Below, piece by piece: positions 1 to 6,764 of a stretch of 9,266 nt of DNA. Positions within the stretch are counted from its first letter, which is position 1. Each line of letters opens with the position of its first letter. The stretch is from NCBI GenBank assembly GCA_031257135.1, contig JAIRPH010000082.1, positions 1 to 9,266 of the forward strand, read 5' to 3'. The DNA is from Spirochaetaceae bacterium. Its GTDB lineage: Bacteria; Spirochaetota; Spirochaetia; Treponematales; Breznakiellaceae. A model generated the notes under the pieces. It was not told the origin of the DNA. It was given only the letters and a program-made list of their open reading frames with translations, and searched no databases. A program made the position numbers and the translations under genes.

Positions 1-69
1 CTGAGCCGCCGTGCTGGCGGCGAATACTAAAAATACGCTTACTGCGGGTAAAAACCGCCTTGTCATCAT
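1..69 (-). CDS. Secreted or exported protein, N-terminal signal peptide only (partial)
   Basis: Only the first 22-23 codons are inside the window; the gene runs off the left edge. The minus strand has two adjacent in-frame ATG codons (69-67 and 66-64). The first gives an ATGA overlap with the stop of the anti-sigma gene. An AGGAGA lies about 11 bases upstream. The visible protein starts with Thr-Arg-Arg, followed by a hydrophobic stretch (FLPAVSVFLVFAAS) and an Ala-rich end (TAAQ). This is a classic Sec signal peptide with a likely cleavage site near the last Ala. As third gene of a sigma/anti-sigma operon it could be an envelope protein that senses or answers the stress the sigma factor handles. 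That role is inference from position; the mature protein is not visible, so no family can be given. Confidence 0.7.
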   Translation of the reverse strand, partial: MMTRRFLPAVSVFLVFAASTAAQ

Positions 70-662
70 CGGCTTCCGGTTCTCCTCGTATAATCCGCGG
101 CTTTAAGAATCGTAGGCTCTCCAGAACTAGAGAAATTTCTGCTTTCCGGGAGCCGGATTATGACAATGTCCGAACCGTCTTGAGTACCCAGATATTGCAG
201 TACGTCGTTCATATCCGAAACCGGTACGATGCCTTGGACGTCCATCATGCCCGCGCCTGCGGCTACCGCTTCTTGGGGCGGCGGAACTCCTCCAGTCCGC
301 TGTCTGATCAAGGTCAACGCCAAAACAGCGCAGACAACCGCCGCCGCCGCGGCTACCGCAGGCAGAGGAACCGCAACGGTCCGCCCCCATATCGGATTTT
401 TCCGTCTGCGCGGCGGAATTTTCCTATCCAAAGAACGTATCTTCTGCCAAACCCGTTCTTTTGCGGCTTCCATATCCGGCGTCCCCGGCGTATCTTTGAG
501 GACCCTGATAGGCTCCTTGAGGAGATGAGAACATCGTCTGAATTGCTCCAGTTGAGCGCGGCACTGAGGACAAGACCCCAGATGGGTCTCCATTTTTTCT
601 TTCCATGGAGCAGGAAGTTCCCCATCAAAGTAGACTGAGAGAATTTGATTATCAGGACACAT
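66..662 (-). CDS. Zinc-binding transmembrane anti-sigma factor (ZAS family)
   Basis: Likely holds the neighbouring ECF sigma factor inactive at the inner membrane. I place the start at the ATG at 662, because AAGGA lies 8-9 bases upstream and the first residues become MCPDNQ. The ATG at 671 has no usable binding site. From this start the protein has 198 residues. Near the N-terminus is the zinc anti-sigma motif His-x3-Cys-x2-Cys (HLGSCPQC, about residues 27-34), with Cys2 25 residues before the His, the spacing of the fourth ligand in RsrA-type proteins. A single hydrophobic segment at about residues 96-119 follows a basic stretch (PPRRRKNP). This puts the N-terminus in the cytoplasm and the last 80 residues outside. 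The gene overlaps the sigma gene by 11 bases, so the two are translationally coupled. The outer domain is not recognised. Confidence 0.88.
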   Translation of the reverse strand: MCPDNQILSVYFDGELPAPWKEKMETHLGSCPQCRAQLEQFRRCSHLLKEPIRVLKDTPGTPDMEAAKERVWQKIRSLDRKIPPRRRKNPIWGRTVAVPLPAVAAAAAVVCAVLALTLIRQRTGGVPPPQEAVAAGAGMMDVQGIVPVSDMNDVLQYLGTQDGSDIVIIRLPESRNFSSSGEPTILKAADYTRRTGSR

Positions 663-1179
663 ACGAACCATCCTTTGCCAAAAGCCCGGCTAACCGTTCC
701 CGGGCTCTGAATACCCGAACTTTTACGTTTCCCTCGCTGATGCCGAGGGCCCGTCCGATTTCTTTATAATTCAGCTCACCGTATTCTTTTAGTATCAACA
801 CTATACGCAAATTTTCCGGTAACTTTTCCAAGGCTTCTTTAATTTCAACTTGGGTTTGCTCTTTGATTAGGATATGTTCTCCTGTTTCTTCAACCCTGGT
901 ATCTTCGCGGAATGCCTTTTGGTATGCTTTTCGTTCTCTATCTTTCCGTTTTGCATAATTCAGAGCGGCGTTTTTTACTACCCGAATCAGCCAATACTTA
1001 GCCTCTTCAGAATTGGGAAAAACCATATTTTTCTCGTACAGCCGAAAAAAAGCCTCCTGACACAGATCTTCCGCCGCTTCTTCGCTGTTGGCAATACGAT
1101 AAGCTACTCTGAACAGTATAGGGAATACCGTATCGTAGAGCCGGCGGAATTCCGTTTGAACCTCCCCTGTCCGAGGCAT
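652..1179 (-). CDS. ECF-type RNA polymerase sigma factor (sigma-24 / RpoE-like)
   Basis: Directs RNA polymerase to a stress regulon. The 175-residue protein has the two ECF domains. Region 2 is at about residues 10-75 (AEDLCQEAFFRLYE, then KYWLIRVVKNAALNY). Region 4 is at about 118-168 (LPENLRIVLILKEYGELNYK, then the helix-turn-helix IGRALGISEGNVKVRVFRAR). I chose the ATG at 1179, which has AAGGA 10 bases upstream. An in-frame TTG at 1248 would add 23 residues lacking conserved sigma sequence. A weak promoter-like pair lies inside that extension on the minus strand: TTGGGA (1248-1243) and TAACAG (1225-1220), 17 bases apart. The stop overlaps the anti-sigma start, as is usual for sigma/anti-sigma pairs. 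cysS lies upstream on the same strand, an order I recall from T. pallidum. Whether the pair also autoregulates is not evident. Confidence 0.93.
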   Translation of the reverse strand: MPRTGEVQTEFRRLYDTVFPILFRVAYRIANSEEAAEDLCQEAFFRLYEKNMVFPNSEEAKYWLIRVVKNAALNYAKRKDRERKAYQKAFREDTRVEETGEHILIKEQTQVEIKEALEKLPENLRIVLILKEYGELNYKEIGRALGISEGNVKVRVFRARERLAGLLAKDGSYVS

Positions 1180-1351
1180 CCTATCATCATCCTTATCTGA
1201 AAACAACGCGTTCCCTAAACTGTTACAAAAGACCGCCGTATATCCCAAACCTTTAGGCTCGGAATATACAGCGCAACGAAAAAGTTGGGTAACAACATCC
1301 TTGACAACACTCCTTTTCGGCTTGGCTCAACCGGGGCATCAGCGATTGCGG

Positions 1352-2788
1352 TTATTCCCGGCGCCACACGGTCCCTGCCGGACGGTCTTCCAGTATAATA
1401 CCCCGTTCTTTCAGGGTCCGCCGAATCGCGTCAGCTTCGGCAAAATTCTTTACCTTTTTTGCCTCCCCCCGTTTCGCTATGAGCGATTCAATCTCGGCGA
1501 CCAATTCTTGAGGCTCCTCGAATCCGCGGCGTTTTTCCGCTTCCGCCTTCAGCGCAAGTCCCAGAATCTGATCCATGTCAAAAGCCCCGGCAAGCGCGTC
1601 CGCCGGCGATACCTCCGGGTCCCGAAGCAATCCCCAAAGCTCTGCAAGCCCTCGCGGGGTAGAGAGATCGTCTTCCAGCGCGGCGTTAAACGCGCTGAGA
1701 TAGGTCTCGGCTTTGCTTCCCGGCGAAACCTTTTCCGGCTTTGCATCCGGGGGCAATCCGTTAATCCGTTCTATAACGCGGTCCAAGAGCGATTTTCGGG
1801 CGTTTTTCGCGCTTTCTAATGCCTGATATGAAAACTGAAGCTGACTCCGGTAATGTCCGCCCAGCAGAAAGTACCGGTAATCCAGCGGATCATATCCGGC
1901 GTCGATGAGACTTTGAAGCGTGAGAAATCCGCCGGCGGATTTTGACATTTTTCCTTTATCTAATACGAGAAATTCGTTATGCACCCAGTATTTCACCCAG
2001 GGATGTTTACCGGTAGCGGCTTCGCTTTGGGCGATCTCGTTGGTATGATGAATGGGAACATGATCGATGCCTCCGGCGTGAATATCGAAGGTTTCTCCCA
2101 GATACTTGATGCTCATCGCGGAACACTCGATGTGCCATCCCGGATACCCGGTTCCCCACGGGCTGTCCCAGACTAAAGCCTGATTTTCAAATTTACTTTT
2201 GGTAAACCACAGGACGAAATCGTGAGGATTCCGCTTATTCTCGTCCACTTCGGTTCTGGCTCCGGCTTTGAGATCGTCCAGCCGCAATCGGGCGAGTTCT
2301 CCGTAGGCGGGAAACTTAGTAATATCAAAGTACAGATTTCCTCCAGCCGAATAGGTGCATCCTCGCGCTTCTATTCGCTTAATTAAATCGATCATATCAG
2401 AGATATGCTCGGTAGCCTTACATATCACCGTGGGAGGCGCGACATTGAGACGCTGAAGGTCTTGAAAAAAGGCTTTAGCGTAGAATTCCGCTACTTCAAG
2501 AACGCTTTTTCCCCGTTCCTGCGCGCTTTTCACCATTTTATCGTCCCCTTCGTCGCTGTCTCCGGACAGATGTCCTACGTCAGTGATGTTCATTACATGA
2601 GTTACCTCAAATCCGGCGCGCCGAAGGGTTCTCACCAGAACGTCATGAAGGACATAAGCCCGTAAATTCCCGATATGAGCATAGTTATATACCGTAGGAC
2701 CGCATCCGTAAAACCCAACCTTTCCTGACGCACGCGGTTCAAATGCCTGCACGCTCCGTCCTAAGGTATTAAATAGAGTCAGCGCCAT
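1352..2788 (-). CDS. cysS: Cysteinyl-tRNA synthetase
   Basis: Class I aminoacyl-tRNA synthetase that attaches cysteine to tRNA-Cys in the cytoplasm. At 478 residues it has the normal length. The HIGH signature appears as HIGN in GPTVYNYAHIGNLR near residue 38, and the KMSKS loop is complete (KGKMSKSAGG). The catalytic zinc ligands known from the E. coli enzyme are all present: the Cys in FYGCGPT, the Cys in WHIECSAMS, and the His and Glu in IHHTNEIAQSE. Zinc gives this enzyme its selectivity for cysteine. The C-terminal anticodon-binding part ends with the typical ADAIRRTLKERGIILEDRP. A GGGAAGGGG ribosome binding site about 10 bases before the ATG lies inside the end of the upstream Cys-rich gene, only 6 bases away, so translation is probably coupled. 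No clear terminator follows, so transcripts may continue into the sigma operon. Confidence 0.98.
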   Translation of the reverse strand: MALTLFNTLGRSVQAFEPRASGKVGFYGCGPTVYNYAHIGNLRAYVLHDVLVRTLRRAGFEVTHVMNITDVGHLSGDSDEGDDKMVKSAQERGKSVLEVAEFYAKAFFQDLQRLNVAPPTVICKATEHISDMIDLIKRIEARGCTYSAGGNLYFDITKFPAYGELARLRLDDLKAGARTEVDENKRNPHDFVLWFTKSKFENQALVWDSPWGTGYPGWHIECSAMSIKYLGETFDIHAGGIDHVPIHHTNEIAQSEAATGKHPWVKYWVHNEFLVLDKGKMSKSAGGFLTLQSLIDAGYDPLDYRYFLLGGHYRSQLQFSYQALESAKNARKSLLDRVIERINGLPPDAKPEKVSPGSKAETYLSAFNAALEDDLSTPRGLAELWGLLRDPEVSPADALAGAFDMDQILGLALKAEAEKRRGFEEPQELVAEIESLIAKRGEAKKVKNFAEADAIRRTLKERGIILEDRPAGTVWRRE

Positions 2789-2794
2789 AGAGCG

Positions 2795-2953
2795 TTATGC
2801 CCCTTCCCTTTTTTTACAATCTTTACAGTCTGTCGCGATATAATCCGCTACGCAGGCATCGCATAAAGAACACTGTTTACAATCCCCATTTTTAGCCTGC
2901 GCTTCAGGCATATCTTTTCCGCATCGTTCGCAACGTACCGTACCAGCCGCCAT
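2795..2953 (-). CDS. Small Cys-rich, probably zinc-binding protein (52 aa)
   Basis: Not a family I can name. The ATG at 2953 has AGGAGG 6 bases upstream, the best ribosome binding site in the window. A longer TTG start would place the promoter inside the gene and is not credible. The protein has eight cysteines in 52 residues, as CxxC pairs at 8/11, 25/28, 31/34 and 43/46, the middle four in one run (CKQCSLCDAC). This pattern suggests two structural zinc sites. There is no signal peptide or membrane segment, so it should be cytoplasmic. It ends 6 bases before cysS and carries the cysS ribosome binding site in its last codons. Possible roles are a zinc or tRNA-binding partner of CysS, or a leader peptide whose eight Cys codons (TGC and TGT mixed) report charged tRNA-Cys. 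Both roles are inference; the reading frame itself is well supported. Confidence 0.82.
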   Translation of the reverse strand: MAAGTVRCERCGKDMPEAQAKNGDCKQCSLCDACVADYIATDCKDCKKREGA

Positions 2954-2959
2954 AGTTGT

Positions 2960-2965
2960 CCTCCT
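2960..2965 (-). promoter_or_regulatory. Consensus ribosome binding site of the Cys-rich gene
   Basis: The minus strand reads AGGAGG, 6 bases before the ATG at 2953. It decides the start of the 52-residue protein against the upstream TTG. Most other genes here have weaker sites. Confidence 0.85.
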
Positions 2966-2971
2966 GATAAA

Positions 2972-3000
2972 ACTATAGTAAAGATACCGTAACAATGCAA
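2972..3000 (-). promoter_or_regulatory. Sigma70-type promoter for the Cys-rich gene and cysS
   Basis: On the minus strand TTGCAT (3000-2995) and TATAGT (2977-2972) are separated by exactly 17 bases. The -10 box matches consensus at five of six positions and the -35 box at its first three. Transcription would begin near 2965, giving a leader of roughly a dozen bases that consists mainly of the AGGAGG site. It lies in the short gap after ruvA and can drive the Cys-rich gene and cysS separately from rlpA and ruvA. The call rests on pattern only. Confidence 0.55.
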
Positions 3001-3004
3001 TAGC

Positions 3005-3598
3005 TCATTGACTGCTCAAACGGACGATAGCGTATTTGAACAGGAGCTTTTCTTTTTCCTGACTATTTATATGGGGACTCAAACCGGCTTCTCCGGCGGC
3101 GAGGGCTTCCGCGGCGGCTCGCCGGTCATAGCCCATTCCTGCAAGAGCCTCCACCAGCTCGCCGTAGGGGGAAGCGGTTCGAGAGGGTCCTGCGCTGAGG
3201 GCAAGTTTACCCTTGAGGGCGAGGATCATCTTTTGAGCCGTTTTTTTCCCAAGTCCCGGTACCGCTTCAAGGCGGGCGACATCTTCTCTTTCCAATGCCG
3301 CTTCAAGCTCTTCCTGACTTATGCCTCCTAAGATTTTAACCGCCCCCCGGGGACCGATGCCTTCTACTTTGAGGAGTTCCAGAAATGCGCCGCGCCGTCT
3401 TTCGTCAGCGAAGCCGAAAAGACGCATTTCAGTTTCCTTATGATAGAGCCAAGTAAATACTCTGCCTGATTCGCCTGCGGGAGGAAGCTGACGCATATCG
3501 GTAGCGGGCATAACAATATCCCATTCTATGCCGCCGGTTATGAGCCGCAGGGTATCTCCGAGTTTTTCGCTGATAATTCCTTGAAGACTGTTAAACAT
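3005..3598 (-). CDS. ruvA: Holliday junction branch migration protein RuvA
   Basis: DNA-binding subunit of the RuvAB complex, which binds four-way junctions and lets the RuvB motor drive branch migration during recombination and repair. At 197 residues it has the usual length. The N-terminal OB-fold domain is at about residues 1-64 (MFNSLQGIISEKLGDTLRL). The central double helix-hairpin-helix domain has the characteristic LKVEGIGPRGAVKILGGIS and LEAVPGLGKKTAQKMILALK. A short linker leads to the C-terminal RuvB-binding domain (ELVEALAGMGYDRRAAAEAL). ruvB is not next to it in this window. I see no Shine-Dalgarno sequence before the ATG at 3598; instead a hairpin lies in the gap to rlpA. The stop is 51 bases before the Cys-rich gene's ATG. 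Confidence 0.97.
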   Translation of the reverse strand: MFNSLQGIISEKLGDTLRLITGGIEWDIVMPATDMRQLPPAGESGRVFTWLYHKETEMRLFGFADERRRGAFLELLKVEGIGPRGAVKILGGISQEELEAALEREDVARLEAVPGLGKKTAQKMILALKGKLALSAGPSRTASPYGELVEALAGMGYDRRAAAEALAAGEAGLSPHINSQEKEKLLFKYAIVRLSSQ

Positions 3599-3614
3599 TT
3601 TGTGAGATAAACTA

Positions 3615-3644
3615 CTTCTGGTAAGATAAAAAACCTTCCAGAAG
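3615..3644 (-). other. Hairpin between rlpA and ruvA
   Basis: Arms CTTCTGG (3615-3621) and CCAGAAG (3638-3644) are perfect inverted repeats, and AAG/CTT pair further inside after a one-base bulge. The loop is AT-rich. In the transcribed (minus) direction no run of T follows the second arm, so it does not look like a standard intrinsic terminator. It could stabilise or separate the rlpA and ruvA messages, or affect ruvA translation, which has no visible ribosome binding site. Confidence 0.5.
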
Positions 3645-3664
3645 CAGTGAGCGGTATATAGTCA

Positions 3665-4411
3665 TTACTCTTCCCGGATCCATCCTTCCTGAAATCCGGC
3701 GCTTCCTAACTTTTCGGCGATAAACCGTACATCTTCCGGTCTGATTCCCGTAAGCACCACCTTGTAGATATCGCCGTCCCGTTCGTAGTTCGGATTGAGA
3801 CCCGCGTTTTTGAGCTTATCAAAGACGGTTGTAGCATTTTGGGTAACTTTAAACGCGCCGACCTGAATCCGGTATCGTTTATTGGTTCCAACCGGAGGCA
3901 TTCCGGGCTTAATTTCCGCCGGCGTAGCCCGGGGCGTCTGCGGCGGCGGAAGAACCGGATTCGCCGGCGACGACGGCTGGGCAATCGGCGGAGGGGGCAT
4001 CGGCTGGGCTGGGGAGGGGAAGGAGGAAACCGCGCCCATACTTTCTATTACTACCGGCGCGGTTCCGACTGCAATCAGCCCAAGATCCTCGGCCGCCGCT
4101 CTGGATACGTCGATGATCCGAACCGGCTTTAGGGGTCCCCGATCATTAACCCTTACCACGGTGGTTAGACCGTTTTGAGTATTCGTAACCTTCAGCACCG
4201 TACCGAACGGGAGGGTCGGATGAGAGGCGGTTTTTTCTTTGGAATTAAAAATTTCCCCGGAAGCCGTAGGGCGTCCGTCGAATTCCGTCCCGTACCATGA
4301 TGCAATCCCCTCTTGCCGATAGGCGCCGTTTTCTAAGGCCGGCTGGTTCTGGGCAGTACAAAACATCGTAAACCCTAAACCGATTATTATACCTACAAAA
4401 ATTCGTTTCAT
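3665..4411 (-). CDS. rlpA: RlpA-like septal lytic transglycosylase (DPBB + SPOR)
   Basis: Exported cell-wall protein. In Pseudomonas RlpA cleaves peptidoglycan strands lacking stem peptides at the division septum. The 248-residue protein begins with a signal peptide (MKRIFVGIIIGLGFTMFCTA). Cys18 is not in a standard lipobox, so I expect a soluble periplasmic form, although spirochaetal lipoboxes are relaxed. The double-psi beta-barrel domain spans about 34-115 (GIASWYGTEFDGRPTASGE, VVRVNDRGP). Glu53 and Asp90 are 37 apart, the same spacing as the catalytic pair E120/D157 recalled for the Pseudomonas enzyme, and His64 is also present. A Pro-rich linker (about 131-176) leads to a SPOR domain (about 178-248, RYRIQVGAFKV), which binds denuded septal glycan. 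The ribosome binding site is weak. It heads the minus-strand gene run and is divergent from pcrA. Confidence 0.93.
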   Translation of the reverse strand: MKRIFVGIIIGLGFTMFCTAQNQPALENGAYRQEGIASWYGTEFDGRPTASGEIFNSKEKTASHPTLPFGTVLKVTNTQNGLTTVVRVNDRGPLKPVRIIDVSRAAAEDLGLIAVGTAPVVIESMGAVSSFPSPAQPMPPPPIAQPSSPANPVLPPPQTPRATPAEIKPGMPPVGTNKRYRIQVGAFKVTQNATTVFDKLKNAGLNPNYERDGDIYKVVLTGIRPEDVRFIAEKLGSAGFQEGWIREE

Positions 4412-4434
4412 GGTTTCTTTATCGGCAGAGAATG

Positions 4435-4455
4435 AAGGAACAATGACTATTCCTT
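4435..4455. promoter_or_regulatory. Dyad in the rlpA/pcrA divergent region (possible operator)
   Basis: AAGGAA (4435-4440) and TTCCTT (4450-4455) form a perfect 6-base dyad with a 9-base spacer. It sits in the 97-base gap between rlpA (minus) and pcrA (plus). The right arm coincides with the -35 position for a -10-like TATACT at 4474-4479 (18-base spacing). It does not match the LexA boxes I know (CTGT-N8-ACAG or GAAC-N4-GTTC). A regulatory role is inference from symmetry and position. Confidence 0.35.
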
Positions 4456-4473
4456 AATGAAAAAATTCAGGGC

Positions 4474-4502
4474 TATACTATCGGCGGGAATTCGGCTATA
4501 GT
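4474..4502 (+). promoter_or_regulatory. Possible -10 boxes upstream of pcrA
   Basis: Two -10-like hexamers face pcrA: TATACT at 4474-4479 and TATAGT at 4497-4502. The first has a poor -35 (TTCCTT) 18 bases upstream. The second ends 6 bases before the ATG, so a transcript from it would be nearly leaderless, but it lacks a -35. No Shine-Dalgarno sequence is present before the ATG. Weak evidence. Confidence 0.3.
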
Positions 4503-4508
4503 AATCTC

Positions 4509-6764
4509 ATGGATACCCCTATAACCTATCTGAAACCCCTTAATATGGAACAGCAGGACGCGGTGCTTCATACGGGGAAGCCCCTTCTTATTCTCGCTGG
4601 CGCAGGGTCCGGGAAGACAAGGGTAATTACTACGAAAATAGCCTATCTTATTCGGGAAAAAGGCGTCGATCCCCGGTCGATTCTGGCGGTAACGTTCACC
4701 AATAAGGCGGCCCGGGAAATGTCCGAGCGGGCTAGGCTTATCGACGACCGGGCTTCTTACGCTATGCTGAGGACGTTTCATTCTTTCGGGGCTTGGTTTT
4801 TGCGGCGTTACAGCGCGTTTGCCGGCTTAGAGCCGGGATTTACGATTTATGACGACGACGATATGATTGCTCTGCTTTCGCTTATTATGGATAAAAACAC
4901 TCCGAAATTAGATATTAAACATTTCGCGCATAGTATTTCCCGGGCCAAGGACTATTTTCTCTCTCCGGATGATCCGGGCATTGCGCTGATAGACTATCGG
5001 CAAGAGTTCCGCCGAGTGTACGCCGCCTATGAGGAACGGCTTGTCAAAATCGGCAACGTGGATTTCGGCGATCTTATCAAAAAGCCCGCGGAAATTCTGC
5101 GGACGCAGGCTGAGGTCGCCCGGCAGTTCCGGGACCGGTTCCGGGTAATTCTGGTCGATGAGTATCAGGACGCCAACGTCGCTCAATTCGAGCTGTTAAA
5201 GGAACTGTACGGACCGGATACTTATCTCTGCGTAGTGGGAGACGACGATCAATCCATCTACCGCTTCCGGGGAGCGGAGGTGCGGAATATCTTAGAATTT
5301 CCTGAGCGTTTTCAAGGGACTGACATCATCCGGCTGGAACGGAACTACCGGTCTATTGCGCCGATTTTGAAGATAGCCTCTTCGGTGGTAGACCATAATC
5401 AGGGGCGGCTGGGAAAAACCCTCATCCCCGAGCGGGGAGACGGAAAAAAGCCGGTCTTGGCGTTTCTCCCGAATCAGGAGGAGGAAGTCCTGTTTTGCGC
5501 CCGCCTCATCGAAACGTCGATTGCCAAAGACAAAAATGCTTCTTATTCGGATTGGGCGATATTGTATCGAATCAACGCTCAATCTTTAGGGTTTGAGACT
5601 GAACTGCTCCGCCGGAATATCCCCTATCGGGTGGTAGGTTCTCTCAAGTTCTATGAGCGGGAGGAAGTGAAAGACGCTCTGGCTTTGCTTGCCTTGCTGG
5701 TAAATCCGAAGGATGAAATCGCCTTCCGCAGAGTGGTGAATAAGCCGACTCGGGGCATCGGCGGAGTCTCCGTCGGCGCGATAGCTGACGAAGCTCGGCA
5801 GACGGAGGGAAACCTGCTTGCCGCGGCTCGGCAGACGCTCCCGAACCTTCCGCCGAAAGCCCGGGCCGGGCTTGAATCCTTTCTCAAAGCCCTTGAAAGC
5901 GGGCGGGAGACCTTTGGACTTCCGGTTTCCACTCGGCTTGCAGAGGAACTTACCGCGGAAGCCTCAGAGGAAACTGAAAAAAAACCGAGAAAACAGGAGA
6001 GGAAACCGAAAAATACCGGTCTCCATGCCGGGGAAGGGCTTTCGGAGTGCGTCATCGCGCTCATAAAGAATACGGGAATTGCGGAGTATCATCGGGTTCA
6101 CGATGAAATCTCCGGAAATCAGCGGCTCAACAACCTTCAGGAATTAGCCAACGCCGCAAGTCTCTATCCCGCAAGCGAAGCCGGGCTTACGGAATTTCTG
6201 GAACATATCGAGCTTGACCGCTCTCTAGGAGACAAAAACAGCGAGCAGATTCAGGACGCGGTTACGCTGATTACCCTGCACAACACCAAAGGCCTTGAAT
6301 TCCGGCGGGTTATTATGACCGGCGTCGAGCAGGGCGTATTTCCCCGGGGAGACAAAAAGGGAGAAGAGCTGGAAGAAGAGCGGCGGCTGTTCTATGTGGG
6401 CGTCACCAGAGCGATGGACGAGTTATACCTTTGCTCCGCCGCGTTCCGGCGGCTCTATGGGCGCAGTGAGCCTATGAAGCCTTCGCTGTTTCTCTATGAG
6501 ATAGATCGGGACTACCTGCGAATCATAGGCGATCCGCCGCGAGACTATGTTCCTCAGAATCCGCAAGACCTTGAGAAAAACGAAACCGGAAGCTGGGATA
6601 TAGGAGACCGGCTTTTCCATGAGGATTACGGATACGGCTCGGTTATTGACGTTCAGGAGGGTAATGAGGGACCGATTGTGCGGGTCCGCTTCGATGCCGG
6701 CAAGGAACTGCGCTTTTTGGAACGGTATCAGAGCCGCCGGATTACACGGGTTACTGATGACTGA
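4509..6764 (+). CDS. pcrA: UvrD/PcrA-family 3'-5' DNA helicase
   Basis: Superfamily 1A helicase that unwinds DNA in repair and replication, and in the PcrA/UvrD group also acts on stalled RNA polymerase. The 751-residue protein carries all motifs: Q motif LNMEQQDAV (12-19), Walker A AGAGSGKT (30-37), motif Ia AVTFTNKAAREM, motif II DEYQDAN (217-223), motif III VGDDDQSIYRFRGA (about 243-256), motif IV RLERNYRS, motif V TLHNTKGLEF (589-598) and motif VI EEERRLFYVGVTRAMDE (about 622-638). The last 50 residues (DRLFHEDYGYGSVIDV onwards) resemble the Tudor-like RNA-polymerase-binding tail of PcrA. Two mild oddities: Ala222 where most relatives have Thr, and a charged linker at about 476-505 (ETEKKPRKQERKPK) in the 2B region, encoded partly by a run of eight A. 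The first ATG fits the family; no ribosome binding site is seen. It could equally be labelled uvrD. Confidence 0.96.
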   Translation: MDTPITYLKPLNMEQQDAVLHTGKPLLILAGAGSGKTRVITTKIAYLIREKGVDPRSILAVTFTNKAAREMSERARLIDDRASYAMLRTFHSFGAWFLRRYSAFAGLEPGFTIYDDDDMIALLSLIMDKNTPKLDIKHFAHSISRAKDYFLSPDDPGIALIDYRQEFRRVYAAYEERLVKIGNVDFGDLIKKPAEILRTQAEVARQFRDRFRVILVDEYQDANVAQFELLKELYGPDTYLCVVGDDDQSIYRFRGAEVRNILEFPERFQGTDIIRLERNYRSIAPILKIASSVVDHNQGRLGKTLIPERGDGKKPVLAFLPNQEEEVLFCARLIETSIAKDKNASYSDWAILYRINAQSLGFETELLRRNIPYRVVGSLKFYEREEVKDALALLALLVNPKDEIAFRRVVNKPTRGIGGVSVGAIADEARQTEGNLLAAARQTLPNLPPKARAGLESFLKALESGRETFGLPVSTRLAEELTAEASEETEKKPRKQERKPKNTGLHAGEGLSECVIALIKNTGIAEYHRVHDEISGNQRLNNLQELANAASLYPASEAGLTEFLEHIELDRSLGDKNSEQIQDAVTLITLHNTKGLEFRRVIMTGVEQGVFPRGDKKGEELEEERRLFYVGVTRAMDELYLCSAAFRRLYGRSEPMKPSLFLYEIDRDYLRIIGDPPRDYVPQNPQDLEKNETGSWDIGDRLFHEDYGYGSVIDVQEGNEGPIVRVRFDAGKELRFLERYQSRRITRVTDD

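Noticed and set aside
1180..1248. TTG-started N-terminal extension of the sigma factor
   Set aside because: The added 23 residues show no sigma-like sequence, and the ATG at 1179 has AAGGA at a fair distance.
1249..1351. Terminator between cysS and the sigma gene
   Set aside because: I see no stem followed by a T-run after the cysS stop; read-through is more likely.
1301..1819. Plus-strand open frame opposite cysS
   Set aside because: It is a shadow of the cysS coding strand, Arg/Pro-rich with no recognisable domain.
5977..5984. Run of eight A in pcrA as a programmed frameshift or phase-variation site
   Set aside because: The +1 frame ends by 6066 and would remove motifs V and VI. It lies in a Lys-rich linker where AAA codons are expected.
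5651..6064. Minus-strand open frame opposite pcrA
   Set aside because: Ser-rich low-complexity translation, fully inside a confirmed gene.
6619..6756. Longer start of the aminotransferase-like gene inside pcrA
   Set aside because: It would overlap the conserved C-terminal domain of pcrA by 146 bases. The ATG at 6757 gives the common short stop-start overlap.
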